DNA of 41,680 nucleotides. Origin: Gammaproteobacteria bacterium (lineage in GTDB: Bacteria; Pseudomonadota; Gammaproteobacteria; Pseudomonadales; Pseudohongiellaceae). Under the pieces are notes generated by a model. It did no database searches and had not been told where the DNA came from. It saw only the letters and a list, made by a program, of their open reading frames with translations. Below are positions 12,081-23,438 of this stretch, piece after piece. Position 1 is the stretch's first letter. Every line of letters starts with the position of its first letter. The translations under genes and the position numbers were made by a program. Location of the stretch: contig JAUSMU010000168.1 in assembly GCA_030645995.1 (NCBI GenBank), positions 1 to 41,680 of the forward strand. The letters run 5' to 3'.

Positions 12081-13085
12081 TTGGCCATGGCTGGGTTAGA
12101 ATCCATCGCCCTGATGCAATGTCCTTACCCGGAATTGCGCTTGTACACGCGATATCGTTACTCGAATTCGTTAAAGGCCAGGAGTCGGCACATCCAATCT
12201 CTCAAAGTGTTTCTGATCAAGGTGGTTTTGCGTGCCTGTTCCTGGTTGCCTCTGAGAGCGAACCAGGCGCTGGGGACATTGATTGGCTTGTTCGCTTATT
12301 ACTTTCCGTCAGATTCGCGCAAGGTCACTCAAGCCAATCTCAAATTGTGTTTCCCCGAACTGGCTGATCTCGAGTTGAAAGCATTGACCCGGCGAAGCCT
12401 GATTGAAACGGGCAAGACAGGCTGCGAATTCGGATACGTATGGCACGCCTCTCTTGTCAAAGTTCTTTCAAGCATTGTTCAGGTGACAAACCAAGAGATT
12501 CTGAACAATGCCCTTGAGGCAAAGAAGGGCGTCATTGTTCTTGCCCCTCATCTCGGGAGCTGGGAAACCTGTGGACCCTTTCTGACCAATTGCGCACCTA
12601 CCACTTATTTGTACAAGCCGCCTAAATTGGCTGGCTTCGAGGAGTCGATGGTGGCGTTCCGCAGTCGTGGAAGTGCCAGTCTCGCTCCGACGAACAGGAA
12701 GGGAATTGCGATGCTGATCAAGGCCCTGGAGCGTGGTGAGATAGTGGGTATTCTTCCCGATCAGGAACCCAATGAGGACGGAGGGGTGTTTGCACCCTTC
12801 TTCGGCATCAATGCGTTAACGATGACCTTGATATCCAGACTGGCTGCGAAAACAGGCGCCACCGTGGTCACGGTTTTTGCGAGGCGACTTACTCGGGGGC
12901 AGGGTTTCGAAATTATCTTTGGAGCTGCGCGCTCGGGAATTGACAGCGAAGATCCGGTCACTGCGGCGGCAGCCTTGAATCTATCCGTGGAAGACTGTGT
13001 TCGTCAGGCTCCCAGCCAGTATCAGTGGGAATACAGGCGCTTCAAACGACAGCCCGACAACTCTAAAAATGCTTTATATCGCTAA
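12081..13085 (+). CDS. Lysophospholipid/lipid A acyltransferase family protein (LpxL/HtrB-like); true start probably 12114 or later
   Basis: Motifs [21 protein letters not shown] and C-terminal [10 protein letters not shown] typical of HtrB/LpxL family. Confidence 0.88.
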   Translation: MAMAGLESIALMQCPYPELRLYTRYRYSNSLKARSRHIQSLKVFLIKVVLRACSWLPLRANQALGTLIGLFAYYFPSDSRKVTQANLKLCFPELADLELKALTRRSLIETGKTGCEFGYVWHASLVKVLSSIVQVTNQEILNNALEAKKGVIVLAPHLGSWETCGPFLTNCAPTTYLYKPPKLAGFEESMVAFRSRGSASLAPTNRKGIAMLIKALERGEIVGILPDQEPNEDGGVFAPFFGINALTMTLISRLAAKTGATVVTVFARRLTRGQGFEIIFGAARSGIDSEDPVTAAAALNLSVEDCVRQAPSQYQWEYRRFKRQPDNSKNALYR

Positions 13086-13157
13086 CGGCGCCAGATGATT
13101 CTGGATACGATGGAGAAGTGCACAGCTGGAGTCAGGGCGAGCCTTACGATTAGCCCT

Positions 13158-14531
13158 TCAGAAGAAGGTGAGCCCAACTTGGAATAGACGCTCCACCTCG
13201 GGAATTCGCTTCTTGTCGACGAGGAAGAGGATAACGTGATCACCGGACTGAATAACAATATCATCGTGCGCTATAAGCACTTCGTCATTGCGAACTATTG
13301 CCCCGATAGTCGTCCCGTGAGGCAAATCGATATCTTCAATCGCTTTGCCGACGACCTTCGAAGAATTGACATCGCCATGCGCGATTGCTTCCAGTGCCTC
13401 GGCCGCTCCGCGGCGCAGTGAGTGCACATTGACAATGTCTCCGCGACGCACGTGTGTCAGCAAGCTGCCAATTGAGGCCAGCTGGGGAGAGATGGCGATG
13501 TCAATTTCTCCGCCTTGCACCAGATCGACATAGGCGGGATTGTTAATCAACGTCATAACTTTGCGGGCTCCCAAACGCTTGGCCAGCATGGAGGACATGA
13601 TGTTGGCCTCGTCGTCGTTGGTCAGTGCGAGAAACACATCGGCGTCTTCAATGCTCTCGGCCAGGAGCAGCTTCTTGTCCGATGCAACACCATTCAAGAC
13701 AATAGCCTTGTTAAGGCGTTCTGACAGGTGCATGCAGCGCTCCGCACTGCTTTCGATTATCTTGACCTGGTAACGATGTTCTACCGCCTCTGCGAGGCGT
13801 GAGCCTATATTGCCACCACCAGCAATAATGAGGCGCTTGTAAGGTTTGTCCAGGCGTCGCAGTTCTCCCATGACGGCCGTTATGTTGCCTTGTGCAGCGA
13901 TGAAGAACACCTCATCGTCAGCTTCTATTACTGTGGAGCCTTCGGGCATGATGGCTCTGTCACGACGAAAGATCGCTGCCACCCGGGTATCGACCGAAGG
14001 CATGTGGGCACGGAGGAAGCGAATTTCCTGCCCCACCAGCGGCCCGCCATAGTAGGCCTTGACGGCCACGAGCTGCGCCTTGCCATCGGCAAAGTCCAGC
14101 ACTTGCAGCGAGCCGGGCAGATCAATCAGGCGCTCAATGTAGAGTGAAACGAGTTGTTCCGGGCTGATGACAACGTCTGCGGCGATTCCGCCAGGACTGA
14201 ACAGACTCTCGTTAGCCATATAAGAGGCTGAGCGAAGACGGCATATTTTTTTGGGTGTCTTGAACAGAGTATGGGCGATCTGGCAGGCCACCAGATTGAC
14301 TTCGTCATTTTCGGTGACGGCGATCAACATGTCTGCATCTTCTGCACCAGCCATGCGCAGGACATCGGGATAGGAAGGCTGACCGACGACTGTCCCAACA
14401 TCGATCCGGTCCTTCAGTTCTCTGAGGTGATCGGCGTCGGTGTCGACAATCGTTATGTCATTCGCCTCGCTGGCGAGGTTCTCTGCAAGGGATACGGCAA
14501 CATGATTGGCGCCGAGAATGATGATCTTCAT
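13158..14531 (-). CDS. trkA: Trk system potassium uptake protein TrkA
   Basis: 457 aa with two RCK repeats: NAD-binding MKIIILGANHVAVSLAENLA and LIIAGGGNIGSRLAEAVE. Confidence 0.96.
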   Translation of the reverse strand: MKIIILGANHVAVSLAENLASEANDITIVDTDADHLRELKDRIDVGTVVGQPSYPDVLRMAGAEDADMLIAVTENDEVNLVACQIAHTLFKTPKKICRLRSASYMANESLFSPGGIAADVVISPEQLVSLYIERLIDLPGSLQVLDFADGKAQLVAVKAYYGGPLVGQEIRFLRAHMPSVDTRVAAIFRRDRAIMPEGSTVIEADDEVFFIAAQGNITAVMGELRRLDKPYKRLIIAGGGNIGSRLAEAVEHRYQVKIIESSAERCMHLSERLNKAIVLNGVASDKKLLLAESIEDADVFLALTNDDEANIMSSMLAKRLGARKVMTLINNPAYVDLVQGGEIDIAISPQLASIGSLLTHVRRGDIVNVHSLRRGAAEALEAIAHGDVNSSKVVGKAIEDIDLPHGTTIGAIVRNDEVLIAHDDIVIQSGDHVILFLVDKKRIPEVERLFQVGLTFF

Positions 14532-14594
14532 GTATTGTTCTCGCTCACCTTTTGCTTCTACCCTCAGCCGTTGCGATTGATGTCGAGATTCGCA

Positions 14595-15899
14595 TCAGCA
14601 TTTCCGCAATCTGGCAAAGAAGAAACCATCGTTGCCATCAGGAAGTGGCAGCAGCTGTCTGCCACGAGCGCATTCTACTCCCCAATCGGCCTGAATTCCC
14701 TCATGTTGTGCATCGGACTGATGCGCCAGGAAGGCCTCGATAATGTCACTGTTTTCCTCTGGCAACACTGAGCACGTCGAGTAGAGCAATAGACCACCAG
14801 GCTTTAGACAAGCCCAGAGGCTATTCAACAATTGCGCCTGAATTAGTTTTAGCTTTTCCAGATCGACTTCGCGTCGTAACAGCTTGATATCCGGGTGGCG
14901 CCTGATGATGCCTGTTGCCGAGCATGGCGCGTCCAGAAGAATTCTGTCGAACGGCTCACTGTCCCACCAGTCTTTTACTACACTGGCGTCTGCCACGAGA
15001 ACCTCGGCCGAGAGCTGCAAACGCGCGAGATTCTGATGCAGCCTCTCCAGCCTGCGAGCGTCGTTGTCGATTGCAACCACTCGACCTGGTGAGCGCATGC
15101 TTTCAAGAATATGACAGGTTTTTCCTCCTGGTGCGGCGCAGGCGTCGAGAATGGAAAGGCCCGGCTCGAGAGACAAGAGTTCCGGTATTAATTGCGACGC
15201 TTCATCCTGAACGCTGACCAAGCCTTCCTTGAAGCCGGGCAGTGAATCCACGGGGCAAGGGCTTTCCAGGTAAATGGAGGTGTCTGCCAATGCGCCAGGC
15301 TGCGCCGCCACGCCAGCTTGCTCCAGAAGCTGCAAGTAGTCTGCTCTGGAGATCCGGCTGCCATTGACCCTCAGAGTCATGGGGGGGTGCTGATTGTTGG
15401 CCGCCAGTACGGCTTCCCATTGATCGGGCCACGCCACCCGGAGGCGTTTTATCAGCCATAAAGGGTGAGCATATCGTGATTCCTGTGAGGCGTTGGCCTT
15501 TTGCAGCAACTCGTCGCTATCGCGCAAGAAATTTCTCAAAACAGCATTTACCAGCCCCTTTGCCCACTGCTTGCCAAGAGCCTGGGTCGCCGCTACGGTC
15601 TCATTGACGACGGCATAATCGGGAACCCTCAGGTAATGAAGCTGATAGATGCCGATCAACAACAGGCAGTGCAGATCGGCGTCTTTCTCCTTCAGCGGCT
15701 TGGCGATTAGCTGTCTCAGGATCGCATTGAGCTGGTAGTACCAGCGGCAGGTGCCAAAGCAAATCTCCTGCAATAACGCACGTTCCTGCGGGTTGATCAA
15801 CTCCCCTGTTTTTGAGGAAAGCGTCGCGAGAGAGCCTTCCTGAGAGAGGAGTTTGCTCAGGGCGAGTGCCGCATGGGCGCGTAATGGCAATGACTTCAT
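14595..15899 (-). CDS. rsmB: 16S rRNA (cytosine(967)-C(5))-methyltransferase RsmB
   Basis: NusB-like N-terminus plus DACAAPGGKTCHIL, LDAPCSATGIIRRHPDIK, YSTCSVLPEEN. Confidence 0.96.
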   Translation of the reverse strand: MKSLPLRAHAALALSKLLSQEGSLATLSSKTGELINPQERALLQEICFGTCRWYYQLNAILRQLIAKPLKEKDADLHCLLLIGIYQLHYLRVPDYAVVNETVAATQALGKQWAKGLVNAVLRNFLRDSDELLQKANASQESRYAHPLWLIKRLRVAWPDQWEAVLAANNQHPPMTLRVNGSRISRADYLQLLEQAGVAAQPGALADTSIYLESPCPVDSLPGFKEGLVSVQDEASQLIPELLSLEPGLSILDACAAPGGKTCHILESMRSPGRVVAIDNDARRLERLHQNLARLQLSAEVLVADASVVKDWWDSEPFDRILLDAPCSATGIIRRHPDIKLLRREVDLEKLKLIQAQLLNSLWACLKPGGLLLYSTCSVLPEENSDIIEAFLAHQSDAQHEGIQADWGVECARGRQLLPLPDGNDGFFFARLRKC

Positions 15900-16861
15900 G
15901 TCGCGAAGGGTTCTGTTGAAGAGAAGCGCTGCCCCGGTGCTAATAGTTCTTTGCGGGAGTTGAGGATTTCGCCAATTGACAGCGGGTTCTTGCCGGGCAA
16001 CTGCATGAGGGTCACATTGAGCAGGGAGTTCGCGCAGGCAATGCTGAGACGATCCCGGTCGGCCTGTACGATAGTGCCTGGTACCGCAGTAGTTCTCTCG
16101 GAGCTCGGTCGCGCTCTCAGAAGGCGGATGCGCTCACCGCCGAGAATGCTGTAAGCAGGAGTCCTGCCGATGCCGCTACGAATTTGCAGGTTGATGGATT
16201 CCGCGCTTTGCTCCCAGTTGATCAGTGCCTCGGCCTTGTCCAGCTTGCTGGCATAGGTGCTGAGATGGTCGTCCTGAGTTTGCGCCGTCTCGCGCAGAGC
16301 CTCCAGGTTCTGCAGGCAATATACAAGGCCAATTCTGCCAATGTCTGCGAGGCGGGATTCGAGTGTCTGACGGTCATCGTCTTCAGTAATCGCCAAGGGG
16401 ATTTTGTAAAGCATAGGCCCGGTGTCGAGCCCCTTGTCCATCTGCATGATAGTGACACCAGTTTCCTTATCCCCCGCCAGAAGAGCCCTCTCGATCGGTG
16501 CGGCGCCGCGCCAGCGTGGCAGCAGCGAAGCATGCACGTTGATGCAGCCGAAGCGTGGGATATCCAGCACGGCCTGCGGAAGCAGCAGGCCATATGCCAC
16601 GACAATCATCAAATCTGGCCTAAGCTCGGCAAGCGTCTGTTGTGCTTCGACAGAGCGCAGGCTGACAGGTTGGTAAACCGGCAGCTCGTGCGTTTGAGCC
16701 AGATACTTGACAGCACTGGGATGCAATTGTTTGCCTCGTCCGGCAGCTCGATCTGGTTGTGTGTAAACGCCGACAATCCTGTGCTCAGTCGCAAGCAGCG
16801 ACTCCAGATGCTGCGCCGCAAACGGTGGGGTTCCCGCGAAGACGATTCTTAATGGCTGCAT
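15896..16861 (-). CDS. fmt: Methionyl-tRNA formyltransferase (ORF open from 17005; start at MQPLRIVFAGTP)
   Basis: FAGTPPFAAQHL, INVHASLLPRWRGAAPIERAL; 4-bp ATGA overlap with rsmB. Confidence 0.96.
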   Translation of the reverse strand: MQPLRIVFAGTPPFAAQHLESLLATEHRIVGVYTQPDRAAGRGKQLHPSAVKYLAQTHELPVYQPVSLRSVEAQQTLAELRPDLMIVVAYGLLLPQAVLDIPRFGCINVHASLLPRWRGAAPIERALLAGDKETGVTIMQMDKGLDTGPMLYKIPLAITEDDDRQTLESRLADIGRIGLVYCLQNLEALRETAQTQDDHLSTYASKLDKAEALINWEQSAESINLQIRSGIGRTPAYSILGGERIRLLRARPSSERTTAVPGTIVQADRDRLSIACANSLLNVTLMQLPGKNPLSIGEILNSRKELLAPGQRFSSTEPFAT

Positions 16862-16928
16862 GCAGATTCCGAAGTAGACGAGCTTGACCGCTGGAGGCGC
16901 GCAAGCGCCCGGTTTGGAGCTGAAGGTA

Positions 16929-17435
16929 TCAGGCGGATTCCTTGTGAGCCTTCTCCAGCTTGGAGCGAATACGTTCTCGCTTAAGAGCGCTAAGGTAGTC
17001 CACAAAAAGCTTGCCGTTCAGATGGTCCATTTCATGCTGAATGCACGTCGCAAGCAAACCGTCTGTTTCCACCTCAAACAGGTTTCCATCCCGATCCAGT
17101 GCTTTGATGCGGACTAATCGTGGTCGCGAGACGGTTTCATAGAATCCGGGTACTGAGAGACAACCCTCGTCATACTCCGCGAGTTCATGGTCTATAATTT
17201 CAATCGAGGGATTGATAAATACCAGCGGGCAGTCCTTGTTTTCGGATATGTCGATGACGATCAGCTGTTTGTGTACATTGATCTGCGTCGCGGCAAGCCC
17301 AATGCCAGGGGCGCCGTACATGGTTTCAAACATGTCATCGATAGTCCTTCTCAACGCATCCGTAACCTCTGCCACGGGCGCAGCCTTCTTGCGTAGCCGA
17401 AGGTCCGGGAACTCAAGAATTTCTAGTATTGCCAT
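16929..17435 (-). CDS. def: Peptide deformylase
   Basis: All three motifs: [26 protein letters not shown]. Confidence 0.97.
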   Translation of the reverse strand: MAILEILEFPDLRLRKKAAPVAEVTDALRRTIDDMFETMYGAPGIGLAATQINVHKQLIVIDISENKDCPLVFINPSIEIIDHELAEYDEGCLSVPGFYETVSRPRLVRIKALDRDGNLFEVETDGLLATCIQHEMDHLNGKLFVDYLSALKRERIRSKLEKAHKESA

Positions 17436-17560
17436 AGTGTTAACTGTACCGTTCGTATGGCTATCAAGCCTGAATTAAATGTCCGTACTGTGAACTGCTT
17501 CTAGTGCTCAGTATACCTAATTGCTAAGATAACGAACCCCGCCACCAGGTTGGAATTGTA

Positions 17561-18616
17561 ATGATGAACGTGTCAGGACTGAAGAGTTTAGTTACTTTTT
17601 GCACCGTTGGCATTGTTATGGCGCTCACGCTGGTGAGTGTTCAAGCGCAAACCTTGCAGCTTTCCCCGAGTGCGCCAGCGACGTATACCGTTAAAGAGGG
17701 TGACACGCTTTGGGACATTTCATCTATTTTTCTTGAGGATCCGTGGCGCTGGCCGGAAATCTGGCAGGTAAACTCGACTATCAGTGATCCAGATCTGATC
17801 TACCCGGGAGATACGTTGAGCCTAGTTTACGTGGATGGCAATCCACGCGTGGTGCTGGATCGCGGCACACACCCTACCGTCCGATTGAGCCCGCAGGTTC
17901 GCGAAGCCCCTCTGCTCAGCCCTATTCCTGCTATTCCTCGTCAAGCACTGTCGGGATTTCTGGTGGACAATCGTATCGTCGATATTGAGACTTTCGAGTC
18001 TTCTCCTTACATTCTCGCAAGTGCCGCAGGAAATCTTATTGTCGGAGCAGGCCATGAGGTCTATGCCCGGGGAAACTGGGAGGCAGGGGTCGATAGTTAC
18101 GATGTCTTCCGGCTGGGAGTCGCCTACGAGGACGAAAGAGGCGATGAGTTTTTGGGGCAGGAAGCCATCAATCTCGGCTCTGTGGAGATAGTGTCCGACG
18201 AGGGCGGTGATCTGCGTAAGGCGCTCGTTTCAGGCAGCAAAGAAGAGCTCAAGGCTGGTGACAGACTACTGCCTCGCGAGACCAGTCCAATCAATCAGAA
18301 TTTTTTCCCCTCCACTCCCGCCGGGAATCTTGAAGGAAGTATTGTCGGATTGCTCAATAATGAGAGCAAGGCGGCTCAGTTCGAATCGGTAGTCATGGAT
18401 CTGGGGCAGCGTGACGGGCTCAAGTCAGGGGATGTGTTGTCAATTTACAAGGCTGGTGAGACAGTACGTGACCCCGTTACCGGCAAGAGGGTAGAACTTC
18501 CTTCTACAGAGATCGGGATTCTCATGACCTACAAGATTTTCGACAAAGTCAGTTATGGTGTCATCCTGTCTCTGACCGAGCCGGCCGTGGCGGGGAGCCA
18601 TGTTCGAACGCCCTGA
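17561..18616 (+). CDS. LysM peptidoglycan-binding domain protein
   Basis: Signal peptide then LysM (YTVKEGDTLWDISSIFLEDPWRWPEIWQVNSTISDPDLIYPGDTLSL); upstream of dprA as in pseudomonads. Confidence 0.9.
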   Translation: MMNVSGLKSLVTFCTVGIVMALTLVSVQAQTLQLSPSAPATYTVKEGDTLWDISSIFLEDPWRWPEIWQVNSTISDPDLIYPGDTLSLVYVDGNPRVVLDRGTHPTVRLSPQVREAPLLSPIPAIPRQALSGFLVDNRIVDIETFESSPYILASAAGNLIVGAGHEVYARGNWEAGVDSYDVFRLGVAYEDERGDEFLGQEAINLGSVEIVSDEGGDLRKALVSGSKEELKAGDRLLPRETSPINQNFFPSTPAGNLEGSIVGLLNNESKAAQFESVVMDLGQRDGLKSGDVLSIYKAGETVRDPVTGKRVELPSTEIGILMTYKIFDKVSYGVILSLTEPAVAGSHVRTP

Positions 18617-18654
18617 TGGGCAAAATAATGCGTACTTGAACCTTCTGATCAAGG

Positions 18655-19797
18655 ATGATCGAAATGGACCAGGATTTTCTGAGCCAATGGCTTACCCTGT
18701 CTGAATGCTCCGCTGTCCCCTCCACCGTTATAAGCAGACTGTTGCGTGACTTTGATTCTCTGCAGGCAATTGTGGATGCGCCTGACCTCCACGCATATGG
18801 GGCATCCTCGGAGATACTCACGCACATTTGGCGCGCGCTGAGGCAAACAGTTGTGCCGCCACATGCGTCCAAGGCGTTGTTGTGGTGTCAACAGCCGGGC
18901 AACTACATCATCACGCGTCGTGACCGTGCCTACCCTCCCCTGCTCAAGGAGATTGTCGACCCTCCTCCCTGGTTGTTTGTCCGAGGCCGACCGGAGACTC
19001 TGCTGCTCCCCCAAGTAGCGATTGTCGGCAGTCGCAATTGCAGCGTCGACGGGCGTGAAGTGGCTGCTCTGTTCGCGAGTGATCTGGTGAGCCGAGGGTT
19101 CTCCATTTGCAGTGGTCTCGCCCGAGGGATTGACACTGCTGCGCATGTCTCGGCCTGCAAAGCGAAGGCCGCCACGGTTGGGATCCTGGGCTGCGGAGTG
19201 GACAAAGTGTACCCGTCGAGCAACTTTCACTTGGCTCAGGAGATTTGCCACATCGGAGCGCTGGTCTCCGAATTGCCACTTGGCAGTGCTGCTCGTGCAG
19301 AACACTTTCCGAGACGCAACCGCGTCATAAGTGGGATGAGTCTGGGAGTTATCGTCATAGAGGCGGCCGAAAGAAGTGGCTCGCTGATTACGGCGCGAAT
19401 GGCAATCGAGCAGAATCGCGAAGTGTTTGCCGTTCCCGGCTCAATTCGCAACCCGCAGAGCCGCGGCTGCCATCGAATGATTCGCGAAGGCGCTACACTT
19501 GTCGACTCTTCTGAGCAGGTAATAGAACAGCTCCGTTCTCTGGTTGAATTTCAGATCGAGTCTCTTGGAATTCCACGAGTTGAGCACGCAGTTGTTGAAA
19601 GCCCTGCGACAACGGGCGACAAGGTAACTGGAAAAGAAGAGCGAGAAGTTTTGCAGCAGATTGGTTACGATCCCGTGACGGTCGACAATTTAATCGAGCG
19701 CGTGAATATAGAGTTGTCAGCATTGCACACGATACTGCTGAGGTTAGAGTTGAGTGGCAGAATTCGCTGTGAATCGGGTCGCTATGCTTTGAGCTGA
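18655..19797 (+). CDS. dprA: DNA-processing protein DprA
   Basis: IVGSRNCSVDGRE, CSGLARGIDTAAH, SGSLITARMAIEQNREVFAVPGS. Confidence 0.95.
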   Translation: MIEMDQDFLSQWLTLSECSAVPSTVISRLLRDFDSLQAIVDAPDLHAYGASSEILTHIWRALRQTVVPPHASKALLWCQQPGNYIITRRDRAYPPLLKEIVDPPPWLFVRGRPETLLLPQVAIVGSRNCSVDGREVAALFASDLVSRGFSICSGLARGIDTAAHVSACKAKAATVGILGCGVDKVYPSSNFHLAQEICHIGALVSELPLGSAARAEHFPRRNRVISGMSLGVIVIEAAERSGSLITARMAIEQNREVFAVPGSIRNPQSRGCHRMIREGATLVDSSEQVIEQLRSLVEFQIESLGIPRVEHAVVESPATTGDKVTGKEEREVLQQIGYDPVTVDNLIERVNIELSALHTILLRLELSGRIRCESGRYALS

Positions 19798-19867
19798 GCA
19801 CGCTATTGCAACCCCAAACAGACTGCTGTAATTTCACGTGCTCAAAAATTCCTGCAGAGGTGGTGTG

Positions 19868-20371
19868 ATGGCTGGTGTATTTGTAGCGGTACTCATGGGG
19901 TCCGAATCAGACCTGTCTGTGATGCAAGGAGCTGCTGATGTCCTTGGCAGCCTCGGGATCCGCTGCGAAATGAAAATCACATCGGCTCACCGGACACCGG
20001 CGGCGACCCAGCAATATATTGCTGATGCGGTATCTCGTGGTTGTGAAGTGTTTATTGCCGGTGCAGGGCTGGCCGCACATCTGGCTGGCGCTGTTGCGGC
20101 TCACACATTGAAGCCCGTCATCGGTGTGCCTATTGATTCCGGCCCCATGCAGGGAATGGACTCACTGCTCTCAACTGTGCAGATGCCGGCAGGAATCCCC
20201 GTCGCGACTGTTGCGATTGGCAAGACTGGCGCCAAGAACGCGGGCTATCTTGCCGCGCAGATACTCGCGCTCAAAGATGAAGCTCTTGCGTTGCGTGTGA
20301 AGGCCGAGCGGGAGCAAAAGGCTGAAAATGTGCTGGCACAAGATCGGGCGCTGCAGGAAGCTCGCAAATAG
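19868..20371 (+). CDS. purE: 5-(carboxyamino)imidazole ribonucleotide mutase PurE (ORF open from 19838)
   Basis: [48 protein letters not shown]; residues match class I PurE. Confidence 0.95.
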   Translation: MAGVFVAVLMGSESDLSVMQGAADVLGSLGIRCEMKITSAHRTPAATQQYIADAVSRGCEVFIAGAGLAAHLAGAVAAHTLKPVIGVPIDSGPMQGMDSLLSTVQMPAGIPVATVAIGKTGAKNAGYLAAQILALKDEALALRVKAEREQKAENVLAQDRALQEARK

Positions 20372-20391
20372 ACAGTTCCAGGAGCGGCACA

Positions 20392-20964
20392 GTGGCGACA
20401 GCAGCGTTGAATAGCTGGCAGTTGGCACAAGCTGCAAATTCGCTGCTCAATGGTGAGGTGATTGCTTATCCCACCGAGGCCATCTGGGGTTTGGGATGTG
20501 ATCCAGAGAATGAGGCTGCAACCCTGCGGCTTCTACAAATCAAGAAGCGGCCTGTTGCCAAGGGTCTTATTCTGGTGGCCGGCTCTATTGATCAAATAGA
20601 AGACTTGCTTGATCCACTGACGCCTTCACAGAGAAGGCGAATGCTGGCCACGTGGCCGGGTCCGAATACCTGGCTTGTCCCGGACTACAATCAGCTGATT
20701 CCTGACTGGATCAAAGGTGAACACGACAGTGTGGCGGTGAGAGTATCGTCCCACCCGCTGGTCGTTGCCCTCTGCCTCCGGTTCGGTGCACCTCTGGTCT
20801 CTACCTCGGCCAACAGGACAGGGCAGCGTCCGCCAACGACAGCATTGCAGGTAGTCAAACATCTGGGTCGAGAGATTGATGGCGTGCTGCATGGCAAGTT
20901 GGGCGATGAGGCAAAGCCCTCCAGAATTATCGACTTACTGTCCGGACAGGTCCTGCGCGGATAA
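20392..20964 (+). CDS. tsaC: Threonylcarbamoyl-AMP synthase (TsaC/YrdC)
   Basis: GEVIAYPTEAIWGLGCDP, KKRPVAKGLILVA, APLVSTSANRTGQ; GTG start. Confidence 0.94.
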   Translation: MATAALNSWQLAQAANSLLNGEVIAYPTEAIWGLGCDPENEAATLRLLQIKKRPVAKGLILVAGSIDQIEDLLDPLTPSQRRRMLATWPGPNTWLVPDYNQLIPDWIKGEHDSVAVRVSSHPLVVALCLRFGAPLVSTSANRTGQRPPTTALQVVKHLGREIDGVLHGKLGDEAKPSRIIDLLSGQVLRG

Positions 20965-20968
20965 TTGA

Positions 20969-21928
<960 letters not shown>

Positions 21929-21951
21929 CCCCTGACCGAGCGGAGGCGAAA

Positions 21952-22782
21952 TTGGATCGATATTCGGTATTTGGCAACCCGGTAAAGCACAGCAGATCGC
22001 CCTGGATCCACACCAGGTTTGCACAACAGACTGGCCAGCAGCTCGTATACACAGCGGAAGAGATCCCAATGGATGACTTCGATTCGCGAGTGAAGAGCTT
22101 CTTTGCGTCTGGTGGAAAAGGTTTGAACATCACAGTGCCATTCAAGGAGTACGCCTGGGCACTGGCTGAGGTTCGCAGTGTGGCCGCGCAACTGGCAGGG
22201 GCAGTCAACACTCTGTATCAAAACGCCGAAGGGCGGCTTCTAGGCGATAACACCGACGGCACAGGAATGCTGAGGGATATTGTTTCCAACCATGGTGGGA
22301 GTATAGCCGGGAAGCAGGTACTGATCGTTGGGGCGGGCGGCGCTGTGCGTGGCGTATTGCCCAGGCTGCTCGTGGAGAAACCAGCCAGTATCACTATCGT
22401 CAACAGAACGGCTTCAAGAGCACAGACTCTGGTTGACCTGTTCAGCTCGACAGGCCAGATGCAGGCGCTTGGGTTTGACCAGCTGCAGGGGCATAGCTTC
22501 GATCTGATCATTAATGGTACGTCCGCCGCACTCGTGGGTGAGTTGCCGCCGCTGCCCGGTTCCATCGTTGGTCCTGAAGCCTGGTGCTACGACATGATCT
22601 ATGGACGGGGAGATACGCTCTTCCAGGGCTGGGCAAAAAGTCATGGGGCTTTGAAGGCGCTCAACGGCGTCGGCATGCTGGTCGAACAGGCGGCAGAGTC
22701 CTTCTATCTGTGGCGTGGCATCAGACCGGAGACGGCGAACGTCATCGCGGCCCTGCGCGCAGAGCTGGCCGCGCCCGGTTAG
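21952..22782 (+). CDS. aroE: Shikimate dehydrogenase
   Basis: YSVFGNPVKHSRSPWIH, LNITVPFKEYAW, VGAGGAVRGVLP; TTG start with GGAGG-like RBS. Confidence 0.95.
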   Translation: MDRYSVFGNPVKHSRSPWIHTRFAQQTGQQLVYTAEEIPMDDFDSRVKSFFASGGKGLNITVPFKEYAWALAEVRSVAAQLAGAVNTLYQNAEGRLLGDNTDGTGMLRDIVSNHGGSIAGKQVLIVGAGGAVRGVLPRLLVEKPASITIVNRTASRAQTLVDLFSSTGQMQALGFDQLQGHSFDLIINGTSAALVGELPPLPGSIVGPEAWCYDMIYGRGDTLFQGWAKSHGALKALNGVGMLVEQAAESFYLWRGIRPETANVIAALRAELAAPG

Positions 22783-22794
22783 AACCCGGCTCGT

Positions 22795-23334
22795 TCATAT
22801 TTCCAATGCCTTCCTGTGGCGATTTTTCAGCTCCACGTACTTGCCTGCGGTATAACTGAAATACTCCAACTCCTTTTCCGTTAGTTTTCGGACCTGTTTA
22901 ACAGGTGAGCCCATATACAAATAGCCGCTGACAAGTGTCTTGCCCGGTGGAACGAGACTGCCACCACCGATTACCACGTCGGACTCGACCGTAACTCCGT
23001 CCATGAGAATGGCGCCCATCCCGACCAGGACTCTGTCTCCGATGATGCATCCGTGCAGCATCACCTTATGGCCAACGGTAACTTCATTACCTATCAGCGT
23101 CGGAAATCCGCCAGGGTTGAAAGGACCATCATGGGTGACGTGTATCACCGCTCCATCCTGAATGCTGCATCGATTGCCAATCCTGATCTTGTGAATATCT
23201 GCTCTGATTACCGCCAGAGGCCAGACTGAACTGTCATGACCGACGATCACGTCCCCAATGACGACAGCACTGGGGTCGATAAAGACGGATTCATCTATTA
23301 CGGGCGTGTGGTGCTCAAAGTCGCGTATCGCCAT
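22795..23334 (-). CDS. Gamma-carbonic-anhydrase-like hexapeptide-repeat protein (YrdA/PaaY family)
   Basis: Left-handed beta-helix repeats, IHVTHDGPFNPGGFPTLIGNEVTVGHKVMLHGCIIGD. Confidence 0.9.
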   Translation of the reverse strand: MAIRDFEHHTPVIDESVFIDPSAVVIGDVIVGHDSSVWPLAVIRADIHKIRIGNRCSIQDGAVIHVTHDGPFNPGGFPTLIGNEVTVGHKVMLHGCIIGDRVLVGMGAILMDGVTVESDVVIGGGSLVPPGKTLVSGYLYMGSPVKQVRKLTEKELEYFSYTAGKYVELKNRHRKALEI

Positions 23335-23438
23335 GCTGATTCTCGGTAGTTTTCTGTAAGTGGATTCGGGAATTCCACCCGGGCTTGCAGTAGTATACAG
23401 GCCACTCCACGCATTCAGTATTCCCGGAAGAGACCCTC

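Noticed and set aside
19833-19844. TTTCACGTGCTC near purE considered as parS
   Set aside because: Only one half-site matches; not palindromic.
20420-20440. TGGCAC...TGC sigma-54-like sequence in tsaC
   Set aside because: GG-GC spacing is wrong and it is inside coding sequence.
20646-20657. GGCCACGTGGCC palindrome in tsaC considered as a third parS
   Set aside because: Shares only the central CCACGTGG; lacks the GTT/AAC flanks of the two recF sites, and codons explain it (LATWPG).
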